DNA of 64,000 nt, taken from CAJCIT01 sp963771305. Its GTDB lineage: Bacteria > Acidobacteriota > Terriglobia > Bryobacterales > Bryobacteraceae. The notes beneath the pieces were generated by a model that was given only the letters and a program-made list of their open reading frames with translations, was not told the DNA's origin and did not search any database. The stretch is from assembly GCA_963771305.1 (NCBI GenBank), contig CAVYTS010000036.1:1-64000 (forward strand), in the 5' to 3' direction. How positions within the stretch are numbered: position 1 is the stretch's first letter; the number at the start of each line of letters is the position of its first letter. This document shows positions 1 through 10,862 of the stretch, piece after piece. A program made the position numbers and the translations under genes.

Positions 1-2287
1 AACTGCAGCAGGTCGACCCGGACCATGTCGAAGGCTGGGATGTGGCGGCCGGCCGCATCGCTTTCAGCCACAGCGGTTACGGTTCCGGCGCTCCCAAGTC
101 CGCCATCGCCAGCGGCCTGAACGCGGCTGAGTTCACCGTCCTGCGAGCAGGCGCCAACCAAGTGGTCCTGACCAAAGCCGTCTCCACGCAGAAAACCGCG
201 CTGGGCCAATACCAGGTCATGGATTTCTCGGAGATCCATCAGCCGGGCGACTACGTGATTCGTGCAGGCGACTTGGTCACGCAGCCGTTTCATATCGGCG
301 ACGATGCCTGGCCAAGCAGCAGGACCGAAGGCCCTCAACTTCCTCTACGCGGAGCGCTGCGGCATGGAGATTCCCGGCATCCACGGGCGATGCCATCAGG
401 ATTGCTACGGCGTTCATGGCGACAAGCGAATCATTGTCAATGGCGGCTATCATGACGCGGGTGATCTGACCGCGACGGGCAACACGGTCGACATCGTTTA
501 CGCGCTGCTGTCGCTGGCCGACCGCCTTCAGCAGCAAGGTCTCGACCCCGAGCTCTCAAAGCGTGTGATCGAGGAGTCCAAGTGGGGATTTGGCCTGGGT
601 CCTGAAGACTCGCTTCGGCGACGGCTTTCGCACCACCGGCCAATTGATCAGTTACTGGACGAACGGAATCATGGGAGATGCGGACGATCGTTTCGGCAAC
701 GCGACTAACGACCCGGCGTGGAATTTGCGCGTGAGCGCTGCGGAAGCCCTGGCCGTCCGCGTTCTCAAAATCAGCGATCCCGAGTTGGCAGCCCGTAGCC
801 TGTTAATTGCGGAAGACGACTGGCGCTTCGCGATCGAAGGTCTTAAGACGGCCCAGCCGCTGAAGGCCGCCTACGGAGCGCCCGACGAGTTTGGAGCGCG
901 CCAGCCTGGGCGCTATCGCTTCCACCGATCTATACCGTGCCACGGCCAAGCAGATCTACCGCGACAAGGCTTTCGAGTTTGGAAGCATCGTGCTTGCCTC
1001 GCAGGAGCGCACGCTTCAACCATGGAACCCGGCCATTACCGGCTTCTTTTACACCGGTCCGGACAAACAACATATTTTCCATCGATTCCACAAGGGTGAG
1101 GAGCAGGCCCAGCTGGTGGCGCTGGTGCATCTTTGCGAGACCTTCCCAAGCAATTCCCGGTGGATGGAGTGGTACTCGGCGCTGGTGCTCTATTCCGACT
1201 ATTACGTGAAGAAGGTGGCGGCGATGGATCAGCCTTTTGGAATGCTGCCAGCCGGCATCTATCAAGAAGGCGAGGAAGACTCTGTCAAAGGCGAAGAGGG
1301 ATGGACGCCCTTGCGTGCGGCCTATCGCGATCTGTTTCTGGCCCAGATCAAAGATGGGCGTTCCGCTCGGTGAGAAGGCTTACCTGCGGCGGTTTCCGGT
1401 GTGGTTCGATTTTCGAGGCAACTTCAGCGTGCTGCTTTCGCAAGCGAAGGCGCTTTCGGCGGCCTGGCGCAGTTTCGCAATGATCTGGGCGTCCGCTGAT
1501 TTGGCGCAGCAGCAGGCCGAATGGGTTGCTGGACGGAATCCCTTCGCGGCCAGCACGATGTATGGCGAAGGTTATGACTGGGAGCCGCTGTATAGTGTCC
1601 GCTCGGGCCAGATTGTGGGAGCGCTGCCGGTAGGAATTGAGACGCGCGAGTTCAACGACACGCCCTATTGGCCCCACCAGATTTGCTGGACTTATAAAGA
1701 AGTGGGTCATCTCGTGGGTCGGTGGCTGTGGCTGATGCAGGATATAGCCGGGCCCGCCGTGGTTGATGGCCAGGCCGATCCGGCCAAACCCGGTGTTGTT
1801 CAATTCCGGCAGAACGCGACCGGCGAAGTGATTCGTGTTTCCGTTGATCCCGCGACGAGCAGTTTCCACGCAGTGCTTCGCAAGGTGAATACACCGTCAG
1901 CCAGGCCGATCAGTCGCAACCGCTGACGGCCTTACCCGCCGGCACATACCAACTGAACCTGCAGGCTGGACATCAGATGGCATTCTCGGCGACGGCGCAA
2001 GCGCCGGCAATGGGCAGATTGAGATTCATCTATCGGCAAACGGAAGCGGCCGCCACTCGTTTGAGCTGCGGGCCGAAAATCTCGAGATCGCCGGCCCGAT
2101 CGACCAAACGCTCGACCTGGCCGCCGATCACCCGGCCTCATTGGTGTGGAAGGGCCGTGTGTCATCAGCCGCTACGCCTTGGGTTGCAGTAGTCGTGCCC
2201 GACGGAACTCTCACTCAAAAATTGGATCTGAGCGGCCCCGGCTTAACGTCAAAATCCGCGTTCATCGGCGTGCATCCGCGGCCATAA
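1..2287 (+). pseudogene. Glycoside hydrolase family 9 (cellulase-like), 5' truncated by window, frame broken
   Basis: Homologous sequence runs from the window edge to a TAA at 2285-2287. An N-terminal Ig-like CelD-type domain (about 1-310) is followed by the GH9 catalytic domain. The hallmark GGYHDAGD, which carries the catalytic aspartates, is encoded near 445-468, and the C-terminal GRNPF...YG.G region is near 1530-1580. A beta-sandwich-like tail follows (about 1890-2287). The reading frame changes near 305, 600, 895, 1365, 1880 and 2005, so no long ORF survives. The family cleaves beta-1,4-glucans outside the cell. Six breaks in 2.3 kb mean either decay or indel-rich sequence; the conserved motifs argue that the sequence was recently functional. 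Confidence 0.75.
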
Positions 2288-2314
2288 GCTGGATTGTCGA
2301 TAAACTGAACCCAG

Positions 2315-3457
2315 ATGTGTAAGTATTTTCTACTTCTCATTGTCTGTACGGCCGCTCTTGCCCAGCCCGTTCACCCGACCCTAGCCCTGGGCTCGCCGGC
2401 TCCGGATTTCGCCCTCCCTGGCGCCGATGGCGCGACTCACAAGTTGGCCGATTATTCCGCCAGGAAGGTACTCGTGGTCATCTTTACATGCAATCACTGC
2501 CCCATCGCTCAGATGTACGAAGAGCGAATCAATCAGCTCTACGCCGGCTACCAAGCGAAGAGCGTAGCCGTGGTCGCCATTCAGGGCAATGACCCCAAGG
2601 CGATTCGCGTGGACGAGCTGGACTCCTCCGATATCAGCGACACCCTCGCGGAAATGAAGATCCGTGTCCAGTTTCACCATCTCAAATATCCGTATCTATA
2701 CGACGGCGAGACGCAGGCCGTGGCTGAGGCCTACGGACCAAAGGCAACACCGCATGTGTTTGTTTTCGATCAGCAGCGAATCTGCGCTATGAGGGTCGCT
2801 TCGACAGCAGCTATCGCAAAGAGTTGGTGAAGACCATCGAGGTGCGCGAGGCGATTGAAGCGTTACTCGCGGACAAGCCGGTAACGGTCGCACATACCGG
2901 CGTGTTCGGTTGCTCCACAAAGTGGGAAGAAAAACACGCCAGCCAGTTGCTGGAGGCAAGCAAGATCGCCGCGGAACCGGTCTCGGTGGAGTCCGCAACA
3001 GACGAGGTCTTAAAAACCTTACGAACGAATTCCACCGGCAAACTACTGCTGGTCAATTTCTGGGCAACCTGGTGCGGGCCGTGTGTGCACGAGTTTCCGG
3101 AAGTCAGACCACATATCGCATGTACCGCGGGCGCGATTTTGATTTTGTCTCCGTATCGGCGAACACGCCCGATGAGCAAAAAGGCATGCTGGCATTCCTT
3201 CAAAAGCAACACGCCTCGAATGGCAATTTGCTTTTCGCGTCCGATGATACGCCGGCCATGCAAAAAGCGTTCGACCCGAAATGGGAGTCGGGGGTGCCTT
3301 ACACGGTCTTGATTGCGCCGGGCGGTAAGATCCTCGCCACTTACCAAGGAGATTTAAACATCCTCGACTACGGCGCCAGATCCTGGCATACCTCCCATCC
3401 GACTATGCAGGGTTCAATCGTTATTGGGTTGAACTGTCAAAAGGCGACAAGCCATAA
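2315..3457 (+). CDS. Secreted two-domain thioredoxin-like protein (redoxin + TlpA domain), frame broken
   Basis: A signal peptide (MCKYFLLLIVCTAALAQ) leads into an AhpC/redoxin-type domain with a CNHCP active site. About 220 residues later a second thioredoxin fold carries the canonical NFWATWCGPC motif. The frame shifts near 2780, 3110 and 3370; after correction the protein ends at 3455-3457. Proteins of this double-domain type are extracytoplasmic thiol-disulfide oxidoreductases. It starts 28 nt after the GH9 gene on the same strand. The second domain keeps both cysteines, so the break pattern looks like sequence error more than selection for loss, but that is inference. Confidence 0.7.
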
Positions 3458-3700
3458 CCAGCGCACCGTTCCCCTTGCAACTAACGGTCACGACCGCAAC
3501 GTTTTGTTCGATCCCAACATTTCGGGCATCCGGCTTTCCCGCTGGTTACTGAGCAAGCGGATGCTAAACAAAGCCGCGACGGGTCACAGAGCGCTTGCCG
3601 GGAATCCGAGAACCCTTTGGTTCCGGCTGCGACAAGTCAGGGAGCGGAGGTGGTCAGTTGGCCTTCTGCCCTCCGAGCGCCAGCTAACCTTTGCGCGCCG

Positions 3701-4521
3701 CTAAGGTTTTTTCATGCCCGTATGCAGCGCTGCGATTCCGCCACTCAGCAGTTCAAAGCGCGCCTCGCTAAAGCCGGCGCTGCTCATCATGTCTCGGAGT
3801 TGTTCCGCGCGTGGAAATCTCTGAATCGACGCCGGGAGATACTCGTATGCCTCCCGCGAACCGAGAACACGCCGCCGATGGCCGGCAATAACAGCTTCGA
3901 ATAAAGCCCGTAGGAGGCCTTTACAAACAGGCCTCGGGGATGAGAAAACTCCAGAATCGCCAACATGCCCCCAGGTTTCAGCACCCGGCGAAGTTCGTTG
4001 AGGCCCGCCTCGTAGTTGGCAAGATTACGGAAGCCGAACGCTATGGTCAGCAGATCCAGCGATTCATCCCTCAACGGTAACGTCAGTGCGTCACCCTCAA
4101 ACACAAGGGAAGGCAAGTTCCGGCGTCCGATTTTTTCCCGCGCGGTGACCAGCATCGGATGACAAAAGTCCGCGCCCAGCACGGCGTTCTCGGTCGCTTG
4201 CTGTAACTCCAGAAGCACGTCGCCGGTGCCGCAGCACAAGTCCAGAAGCTTCGCCCCTGGCTTGTCCAGAATGGGCCGCACAGCTCGCAAGAGCCGCTTT
4301 CGCCACAGCCGGTCGACGTTAAACGAGAGCACATGGTTGAGGAAGTCGTACTTGGGAGCGACATCCTCAAACATCGTCCGCACCCACTCCGAGGCCTGCT
4401 GCTCCGTGGTCGTGCCGGGTGGCTTGGTGCCCCACGATGTGTCGCGGGCGACACGCGCCGCGCCTTCTCCGAGCCGCCGGGCGGCGGATCGATCATCGGA
4501 CCTCTTGCAAGGAGGCGACAA
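3701..4521 (-). CDS. ubiE: Demethylmenaquinone/ubiquinone C-methyltransferase
   Basis: The protein carries the class I SAM-methyltransferase glycine motif LLDLCCGTGD and the UbiE signature FGFRNL..Y. Family members methylate the quinone ring in menaquinone/ubiquinone synthesis. The open frame runs only to 3787. In the next frame the usual C terminus (SREAYEYLPASIQRFP...GGIAALHTG) continues to a stop at 3701-3703, so one frame change lies near 3875. It overlaps the 3' end of aroB, suggesting translational coupling. The start is uncertain: ATG at 4521 is in frame, while an ATGA overlap at 4496 would be the classic coupled start if another indel is present. Confidence 0.85.
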
Positions 4522-5632
4522 TCGCGCGGCGGATCAAATCCGGTTCGATTCCGGATACCACTGAAACCTCGCCAATATGCGTCGGCAGAACAAAGTGAAG
4601 CTTGCCCTGAAGCGTCTTCTTGTCCCCCGCCAGCCGGCCAAGCAAATGCTCCGGATCGAGGTCAATCGCAGACGGTAGTGGACCGTAGGCCTGAATCGTC
4701 TCGAGGATGGCAGCGGCTTCTTTGGTGGGGAGCATTCCTCGCAGCACCGCCAGATGGGTTGCGGCAAGCATGCCTCGCGCTACTGCTTCGCCATGTAGAA
4801 ACCGCACGTAACCGGTCTCGGATTCAATGGCGTGGCCGATGGTATGACCATAGTTCAGAATGCGCCGTAATCCGCTCTCACGCTCATCGGCGGACACAAC
4901 CTCAGCTTTCACTCGAACGGCGCCGGCGATCAACGAGTCCACCAAAGCGGCGTTCATGGACAAGACCTCGCGCGGCCTGGTCGCCAATAAATCGAACATG
5001 CCGCGGTCGCGAATCACGCCGCATTTGACGATCTCAAACAGCCCGGCGCGGAACTCCCGCTCCGGCAGCGTAGCCGTCAATTCAGGATCAATCAAGACCG
5101 CGAGCGGTTGATGAAAGCTGCCAAGGAGATTCTTGCCGTTGGCGAGATTGACGCCGGTCTTTCCGCCAACCGCCGCGTCCACCTGGGCCAGCAGCGTCGT
5201 GGGAACCTGCAAGACAGGGATCCCGCGCATGAAGATGGCGGCAAGAAAACCGCCCAGGTCGGTGACGATGCCGCCGCCAAATCCGATCACAATACTGGTG
5301 CGGTCGGCCCCTCGCTCCAACATCTGATCCGCGAGACGTTCTACCTGTTCCAGACGTTTGTTCGCTTCGCCGCCGGGAAGAAACAGGATCTCCGGCTCGG
5401 CAAAACTGCCCGTCCGCTTCTGGAGCGACTTCGCAAGCTTCGCTCCGTGCAGCGCCCAGACATCCTCCGTCGTAACAACAAAAGCCCGGCCGGCTCCTGC
5501 CGGGATATGTTCAGCGACGCTCTCGATGACTCCGCGTTCTACCACGCAGAGGTAGGTATGTCCGGGCGTACGGACCTCAAAGGTCGGCATTTGATCCCGT
5601 TGTACCATGTGGGTATTACCGCCCCGGTTCAA
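4493..5632 (-). CDS. aroB: 3-dehydroquinate synthase
   Basis: The 379-residue protein is full length for AroB and converts DAHP to 3-dehydroquinate, the second shikimate step. Visible hallmarks are the NAD-binding GFGGGIVTDLGGF segment, VDAAVGGKTGVN, the metal and substrate ligands in EIVKCGVI, and NYGHTIGHAIE. An internal Met nine codons in (MVQRDQMPTF) is an alternative start. It is the upstream gene of an aroB-ubiE unit and is divergent from the exchanger gene at 5775, so promoters for both should lie in 5633-5774. Confidence 0.95.
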   Translation of the reverse strand: MNRGGNTHMVQRDQMPTFEVRTPGHTYLCVVERGVIESVAEHIPAGAGRAFVVTTEDVWALHGAKLAKSLQKRTGSFAEPEILFLPGGEANKRLEQVERLADQMLERGADRTSIVIGFGGGIVTDLGGFLAAIFMRGIPVLQVPTTLLAQVDAAVGGKTGVNLANGKNLLGSFHQPLAVLIDPELTATLPEREFRAGLFEIVKCGVIRDRGMFDLLATRPREVLSMNAALVDSLIAGAVRVKAEVVSADERESGLRRILNYGHTIGHAIESETGYVRFLHGEAVARGMLAATHLAVLRGMLPTKEAAAILETIQAYGPLPSAIDLDPEHLLGRLAGDKKTLQGKLHFVLPTHIGEVSVVSGIEPDLIRRAIVASLQEVR

Positions 5633-5774
5633 GGTATCCTCACCAACTTATCCAGGTTGAGAAGTGCAGCACACGGCGCGTGGCTCGCGGCCCGGAGCAG
5701 GAAGCTGTTATTCATGGGCGTCGGGATCGACGCTTTGTTGCAGGGCGATCACCGTATTTACCGTTTTCCCCGAA

Positions 5775-7012
5775 ATGATGGTCAGGCGGCAATGCGCGTT
5801 CGCGCTGCTTCTGCTGGCTGCGAGCCCGCTTCATTCAACCGGACCTTGGGCTGCACTCTGGACCGCCCCCTGCATTCTCTTTGCCTCCATCCTGATTGCC
5901 TGGGGAGCGGAGTCCGCCCAGTTCTTTATTGCACAGGGCTTTGCGCTAGCCATTCTGGCCTGGCTCCAGACATTGCCGGAGTTCGCTGTGGAAGCCGTGC
6001 TCGCCTGGCACCAGCAGCGCGACCTGTTGCTCGCCAATCTGACTGGTGCGCTCCGGCTTCTCACCGGAATCGGTTGGCCGATGATTTATCTAACTGCGGC
6101 CGTATTCCATCGCCGTCACAAAGGCCGCCCCTTAGGCGAATCCGGCTCGAGAGTCATCACAGCATTGAAGTTCTGGGCTTGGCGCTGCCTCTGATCTATG
6201 CCTTCGTGATCTGGTGCAAGGGAACCTTAAACCTGTTCGACACAGTTGTGCTGATTGCCATTTACGTTGCTTATCTCGTCCTCCTCACCAAGCTGCCGCC
6301 GGAGGGCCAGGAGGGAATTGACGACCTGGAGGCGGTGCCTCGCGCCATCGCCAGCGCTCCGCGGGTGTGGCGCATTCTCGTGATCGTTGCCTGCTTCGTC
6401 CTTGGCGGTACGCTGATTTATTTCACGGCAGCGCCATTCCTCGGAAGTCTGATTGCCGTGGCGGGCGCTCTCGGTATCCCCAGTTTCATCGTGATTCAGT
6501 GGTTTGCGCCGCTCGTCTCCGAGTTTCCGGAATTCGCCTCCACGTTCTACTTCGCTCGCCAAGTCGATCAGGCGCCCGTCGCGATCATGAATATTGCCTC
6601 CAGCAACATCAACCAGTGGACTTTGCTCGTCGCCATGCTGCCGCTGGTGTTGTCTTTCGGCGCGGGCGCAGTATCCCAAATCACCTTCAATCCGCAGCAA
6701 CAGGCAGAGCTGTTGTTGACGATCGGGCAGAGCGCCTTGGCGTTCGCCTTCCTGCTGGATATGAAACTGGCATGGTGGGAGGCGGCGTTGTTGTTCGTTA
6801 GTTTTGTCGCCCAGTTTGCATTCGCACCCTTCACCTCTCAGCCCAACACGCTTGGTTTCATTGCAACCAGCATTCGACACTGGCTCACGATCGGATATTT
6901 CCTGTACAGCGGCGTGGTCGTGGTTCGAATGCTGGTTCTGCGGCGTCGGCCGCCCGCTCTGCAAGGCCTGATCGACACCTGGCGGCTGCGCGCACAACAG
7001 CATCCGGCATAG
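5775..7012 (+). CDS. Sodium/calcium exchanger family membrane protein (one frame change)
   Basis: This is a polytopic protein of about 410 residues with the two alpha-repeats of the Na+/Ca2+ exchanger family. The first holds LPEFAVEAVLA with a following LANLTGA (about 5970-6050). The second holds SEFPEFASTFYFA with IMNIASSNINQW (about 6510-6620). The frame changes near 6165, between the two halves. ATG at 5775 was chosen because the hydrophobic N-terminal segment begins there; longer upstream versions add arginine-rich, non-membrane sequence. Substrate specificity cannot be read from sequence, and the family includes Ca2+/cation antiporters. Confidence 0.75.
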
Positions 7013-7123
7013 CCGGTCTGGCAAGCCTGGTTTTGCTCCCGCTGCTGTCCACGCAGTCTGTTTGACACTCGTCAACTTCGAAGCGAGATCCAGCCACTGT
7101 GTTGAAATAAAGCAAGTAATCCA

Positions 7124-7663
7124 ATGAGTAAACGAATCCGTTCGACGACGATTCTCTGCGTACGGCGCAACGGGAAAGTTGTTCTGGCCGGCGATGGCCA
7201 GGTCACCATGGGTGGCGAGGTGTTGAAGAGTGGCGCCAAGAAGCTTCGCCCGCTCTACAACGGCAAGATCATTTCCGGCTTTGCCGGGTCCACCGCCGAC
7301 GCTTTTGCGCTCTTTGCCAGGTTTGAAGCCAAGCTGGAACAGTATGCGGGCAATCTGCCCCGCAGCGTCGTGGAGCTCGCTAAAGATTGGCGAACAGACC
7401 GCATGCTCCGCCATCTGGAAGCGCTCTTGCTGGTGGCCGATCTGCAAAACATTTACATCGTCAGCGGCACTGGCGATGTCATCGAGCCTGATACGCCGCT
7501 GGCGGCGATCGGCTCCGGAGGATCTTTCGCCAAGTCCGCGGCTATTGCATTAATTGAAAACACCAACCTGAGCGCCCGCGAAATCGTCGAAAAATCCATG
7601 AAGATTGCTGCGGATGTCTGCATTTACACCAATGAGAACATCACGTTTGAGGAATTGGGCTAA
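7124..7663 (+). CDS. hslV: ATP-dependent protease proteolytic subunit HslV
   Basis: The 179-residue N-terminal-threonine peptidase forms the core of the HslUV proteasome-like complex. After removal of a short propeptide (MSKRIRS) the sequence TTILCVRRNGKV would expose the catalytic Thr8. GDGQVTMG and the C-terminal YTNENITFEEL are typical. The stop codon overlaps the start of hslU by one nucleotide (TAATG at 7661-7665), so the subunits are co-translated in the usual hslV-hslU order. Confidence 0.97.
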   Translation: MSKRIRSTTILCVRRNGKVVLAGDGQVTMGGEVLKSGAKKLRPLYNGKIISGFAGSTADAFALFARFEAKLEQYAGNLPRSVVELAKDWRTDRMLRHLEALLLVADLQNIYIVSGTGDVIEPDTPLAAIGSGGSFAKSAAIALIENTNLSAREIVEKSMKIAADVCIYTNENITFEELG

Positions 7664-9021
7664 TGGTTATTCACCTACCCCAATCGTCCTCCGACGAAGC
7701 TCCGCTGCTGGATGAGCTGACTCCCCGCGAGATTGTCGCCGAACTCGACCGGCACGTCGTGGGGCAGGCCGACGCCAAGCGGTCGGTCGCCATTGCGCTT
7801 CGGAATCGCGTGCGGCGCCAAAAGCTCGAGCCTGATATGGCCGAAGAGGTGATGCCCAAGAACATCTTGATGATTGGGCCCACCGGTGTCGGAAAGACTG
7901 AGATTGCCCGCCGCCTCGCCAAGCTCTCGAATTCCCCGTTTCTGAAAGTGGAAGCCAGCAAGTTCACTGAGGTCGGCTATGTGGGTCGCGACGTGGAGTC
8001 GTTGATCCGCGACTTGGTCGATATCGCCATCGACATGGTGCGCGAGGAGCGTCTTGACCAGGTGGCGGATCGCGCCGAAACAAACGCCGAAGAGCGGCTG
8101 CTGGATTTGCTGATTCCGCCGGCGCCCGAGGGCAGCGACAGTCAGGAGCGCACCCGCGAGAAGCTCCGTGAAAAACTGCGCGCCGGAAAGCTGGACGACC
8201 GCACCGTCGAGGTCGACGTTAAGGAACGCGGCCCTACGTTTGAGGTCTCCACCAACGGCAACATCGAGGAGATGGACATCAACCTGAAGGATGTCATCCC
8301 GGGCCTGTTCGGCGGTCGCACCCGAAAACGCAACATGCGCGTTTCAGAAGCCCTGGAGTATCTGATTCAGGAAGAAGAGCACAAGCTGATCGACATGGAT
8401 CAGGTCACGCGCATCGCGCTGGAGCGTGTGGAGCGCAACGGCATTGTCTTCCTCGACGAGATCGACAAAATTGCCGGCCGCGAGGGTGGTCATGGGCCGG
8501 ATGTCAGCCGCGAAGGTGTGCAGCGCGACATCCTGCCGATTGTCGAAGGAACCACCGTCAACACGCGCTACGGCTTCGTACGTACCGACCACATTCTTTT
8601 CATCGCCGCCGGAGCCTTTCACGTATCGAAGCCCAGCGATCTGATCCCTGAATTGCAGGGCCGCTTCCCCATTCGCGTCGAATTGAAGTCGCTCACGGAA
8701 GAAGACTTCATTCGAATTCTCAAGGAGCCGAAGTCGGCGCTGGTAAAGCAATATGCGGCGCTGCTCGAAACGGAGGGCATCCGGCTCACGTTTACGGACG
8801 ACGCCCTGATTGAAGTGGCCCGGATTGCCGCCCAGGTCAATACGTCAATGGAAAACATCGGCGCACGCCGTTTGCATACCATCATGGAGAAACTGCTGGA
8901 AGACATCTCCTTCGATGGCCCCGACCTCAAAAAGAAGAACATTCGAATTGACGCGATCTACGTGCGCAAGCAGCTCTCCGAGATTGTTAAGGACCAGGAT
9001 CTGAGCAGGTATATTCTGTAA
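7663..9021 (+). CDS. hslU: HslUV ATPase subunit HslU
   Basis: This 452-residue AAA+ unfoldase feeds substrates to HslV. Walker A is GPTGVGKTE (residues 72-80) and Walker B is VFLDEID (around 260), followed by the sensor region and a C-terminal SRYIL tail of the kind that inserts into HslV. The intermediate (I) domain lies roughly at residues 110-230. It is intact, with no frame breaks, and overlaps its neighbours by one base on both sides. Confidence 0.97.
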   Translation: MVIHLPQSSSDEAPLLDELTPREIVAELDRHVVGQADAKRSVAIALRNRVRRQKLEPDMAEEVMPKNILMIGPTGVGKTEIARRLAKLSNSPFLKVEASKFTEVGYVGRDVESLIRDLVDIAIDMVREERLDQVADRAETNAEERLLDLLIPPAPEGSDSQERTREKLREKLRAGKLDDRTVEVDVKERGPTFEVSTNGNIEEMDINLKDVIPGLFGGRTRKRNMRVSEALEYLIQEEEHKLIDMDQVTRIALERVERNGIVFLDEIDKIAGREGGHGPDVSREGVQRDILPIVEGTTVNTRYGFVRTDHILFIAAGAFHVSKPSDLIPELQGRFPIRVELKSLTEEDFIRILKEPKSALVKQYAALLETEGIRLTFTDDALIEVARIAAQVNTSMENIGARRLHTIMEKLLEDISFDGPDLKKKNIRIDAIYVRKQLSEIVKDQDLSRYIL

Positions 9022-10040
9022 TGCGTTGCCGGTGGACAACCGCAACGCTTTTCTGGCCGTTGTTCTCCGTCGCCATTGCACTGTCCGCTATCTCTTGCGG
9101 ATACATCGGCGATACCATGCCGCCTGCCCGCCGCATCCCAAGGGACATTGCGGATCTGACGGCAGTCCAGCGAGGCGACAAGATATTCTTGCAATTCACT
9201 CTCCCGAAATCAACCACGGAAGGGGACCTGATTGCCAAGTTTGAGGCGGTCCAGGTTGAGATCGGCCCCGATGTAACGCCGTTTTCGACAGACGCTTGGT
9301 TTGCGAATATGAAGCCGATCGAGATCGATGTGTCGGGAGACGATCAAACCAGCGCCATTTCCCATCAGATCGAGGCCGGTCCGTACGTTGGCCAGCAGAT
9401 CGCGATTGCCATCCGCACTTCGGCGCGACGGGACCGCTGGTCGCCTTTTTCGAATTTTGTCCATCTCCAGATCGTGCTGCCTCTGGACCCTCCGAAGATC
9501 GAGGTTACCGCCACGGGCCGGGGCTACCTCGTTTCGTGGACTCCGCAACGGGATCATTTGAAGTGGCGCATCTACCGCCGCGCGACTGCATCCCAAACGG
9601 CGCCGGTCCTGCTCGGAACGGCCGACGCTCCGCCATATCTTGACCAGACCGCTCAGTTTGAGACCGACTACGAATACTCCGTGGTGGCGATCGAGGAAAC
9701 TCCTGTCTCGATCGCTGAGAGCGAGCCGTCTCCCGCGTTTCACGTCAACGAGAAAGATACGTTTCCACCCGCCGTGCCCGCCAGCATTACGGTCTTGGCC
9801 GGCTCCAGTTCGCTGGAAGTCACTTGGGAGCGCAGTCCCGACGCCGATTTGAAGGGCTACTATGTTTATCGCTCTGTCGATAACGGGCCGTTTCAGCGCA
9901 TCGGTGATCTCCAGACAACCCCCGCCTATAGCGACCATGACATCAAGCCGGGTGTGCACTACCGGTACGCCGTGAGCGCAGTCGACCTGAAGAACAATGA
10001 GAGCGAACGATCGTCCGTTGCGGAGATTACTGCCCCATAG
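9021..10040 (+). CDS. Lipoprotein with fibronectin type III domains
   Basis: The N-terminal hydrophobic segment ends in a lipobox (LSAIS-C) with the lipidated cysteine at residue 26. Two FN3-like domains follow, about residues 150-240 and 250-338; the second has the typical LEVTWERSPDADLKGYYVYRS and YRYAVSAVD strands. The start overlaps the hslU stop (TAATG), so it is probably translated from the hslVU transcript. Its role is unknown; FN3 lipoproteins usually mediate protein or surface contacts. No enzymatic motif is visible. Confidence 0.8.
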   Translation: MRCRWTTATLFWPLFSVAIALSAISCGYIGDTMPPARRIPRDIADLTAVQRGDKIFLQFTLPKSTTEGDLIAKFEAVQVEIGPDVTPFSTDAWFANMKPIEIDVSGDDQTSAISHQIEAGPYVGQQIAIAIRTSARRDRWSPFSNFVHLQIVLPLDPPKIEVTATGRGYLVSWTPQRDHLKWRIYRRATASQTAPVLLGTADAPPYLDQTAQFETDYEYSVVAIEETPVSIAESEPSPAFHVNEKDTFPPAVPASITVLAGSSSLEVTWERSPDADLKGYYVYRSVDNGPFQRIGDLQTTPAYSDHDIKPGVHYRYAVSAVDLKNNESERSSVAEITAP

Positions 10041-10280
10041 GGGCGACCGCGCTCGTCATCAACCGGATACGGAATCAAGTTGCCTTCGCCGAGCGAGGGT
10101 GTCACCCATATGCGCTCATGGGTTGTTACCCCACGCTTTGCTACCATCGTCGTAACAAACCTTTGAAGAATCCTTCGCATCCCGTGGCTCGCCGCGGCAG
10201 AAATCTCCCTGGAAAGCGCGCCCTTGTTCCCTGCCGGCCACTGCCGGATAGGCATCGTCTGGAAGCAATGGTCTGTCACT

Positions 10281-10694
10281 ATGGCTCTCGGGCTTTTTGA
10301 CGCGTTCCTCGACCGGAACATCCAGATCGGCATTGCAACAGCAATTGTTGTTGGTGTTGCTGCTGTGTTCGTCGCGCTTCGAATCAGGCGGCGGAAGTCT
10401 CCCGAGGAGCTGGAAAGATTGCGCCGGCAATTCGTCAGTCGGACCGGGCGAGTAGCTGACGGCATCGTGCAGGAACTTCACGAGAACACGGTTTTTTACA
10501 CTTACAAAGTTCGCGGGATCGAGTACGACGCAGCACAGGAAATCGGTCAACTCCGGCATCTTCTTCCCGCCGAGGAGCACAGGCTGATTGGTGCAGTGAA
10601 TCTGAAATACATTCCGGAGAACCCCGCCAACTCGATCGTCATCGCCGAGCAATGGTGTGGCCTGCGGGTTTCGCCGCCTCTGCCGGTTGAGTAG
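10281..10694 (+). CDS. Hypothetical protein with one membrane helix
   Basis: The predicted product has 137 residues. Residues about 14-32 (IGIATAIVVGVAAVFVAL) form a single membrane helix followed by an RIRRRK stop-transfer cluster, so the C-terminal part should be cytoplasmic. The remainder is a compact domain with no motif I recognise. ATG at 10281 is preferred because upstream in-frame sequence is not hydrophobic or conserved-looking. It is separated from the lipoprotein by 240 nt in which I see no gene. Confidence 0.5.
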   Translation: MALGLFDAFLDRNIQIGIATAIVVGVAAVFVALRIRRRKSPEELERLRRQFVSRTGRVADGIVQELHENTVFYTYKVRGIEYDAAQEIGQLRHLLPAEEHRLIGAVNLKYIPENPANSIVIAEQWCGLRVSPPLPVE

Positions 10695-10762
10695 TCCACC
10701 GTCGCCAGTATTACTAAGTCTTTGTTTTTTTGCGCGGAGCAACGAATATTTGAGATACGAGG

Positions 10763-10790
10763 CGCAGCCGGTCGTAGGGCGACCGGCGCG
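10763..10790. other. Inverted repeat / hairpin
   Basis: GCCGGTCG (10767-10774) and CGACCGGC (10780-10787) form an eight-base stem around a five-base loop, extended by CGC/GCG with one bulge. It lies in the gap between the hypothetical gene and the Dabb-domain gene. There is no T tract, so a simple intrinsic terminator is not supported. Confidence 0.4.
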
Positions 10791-10862
10791 GACGTAGGCG
10801 TCCAGCCCCACGCTGTGTGACAATCGCAGACGGCCCTGTCTGCCACGAACCGGGAGGTCTCT

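Noticed and set aside
6227..7447. A 406-codon antisense open frame across the exchanger and hslV
   Set aside because: It spans two unrelated sense genes with clear motifs and has no recognisable domain.
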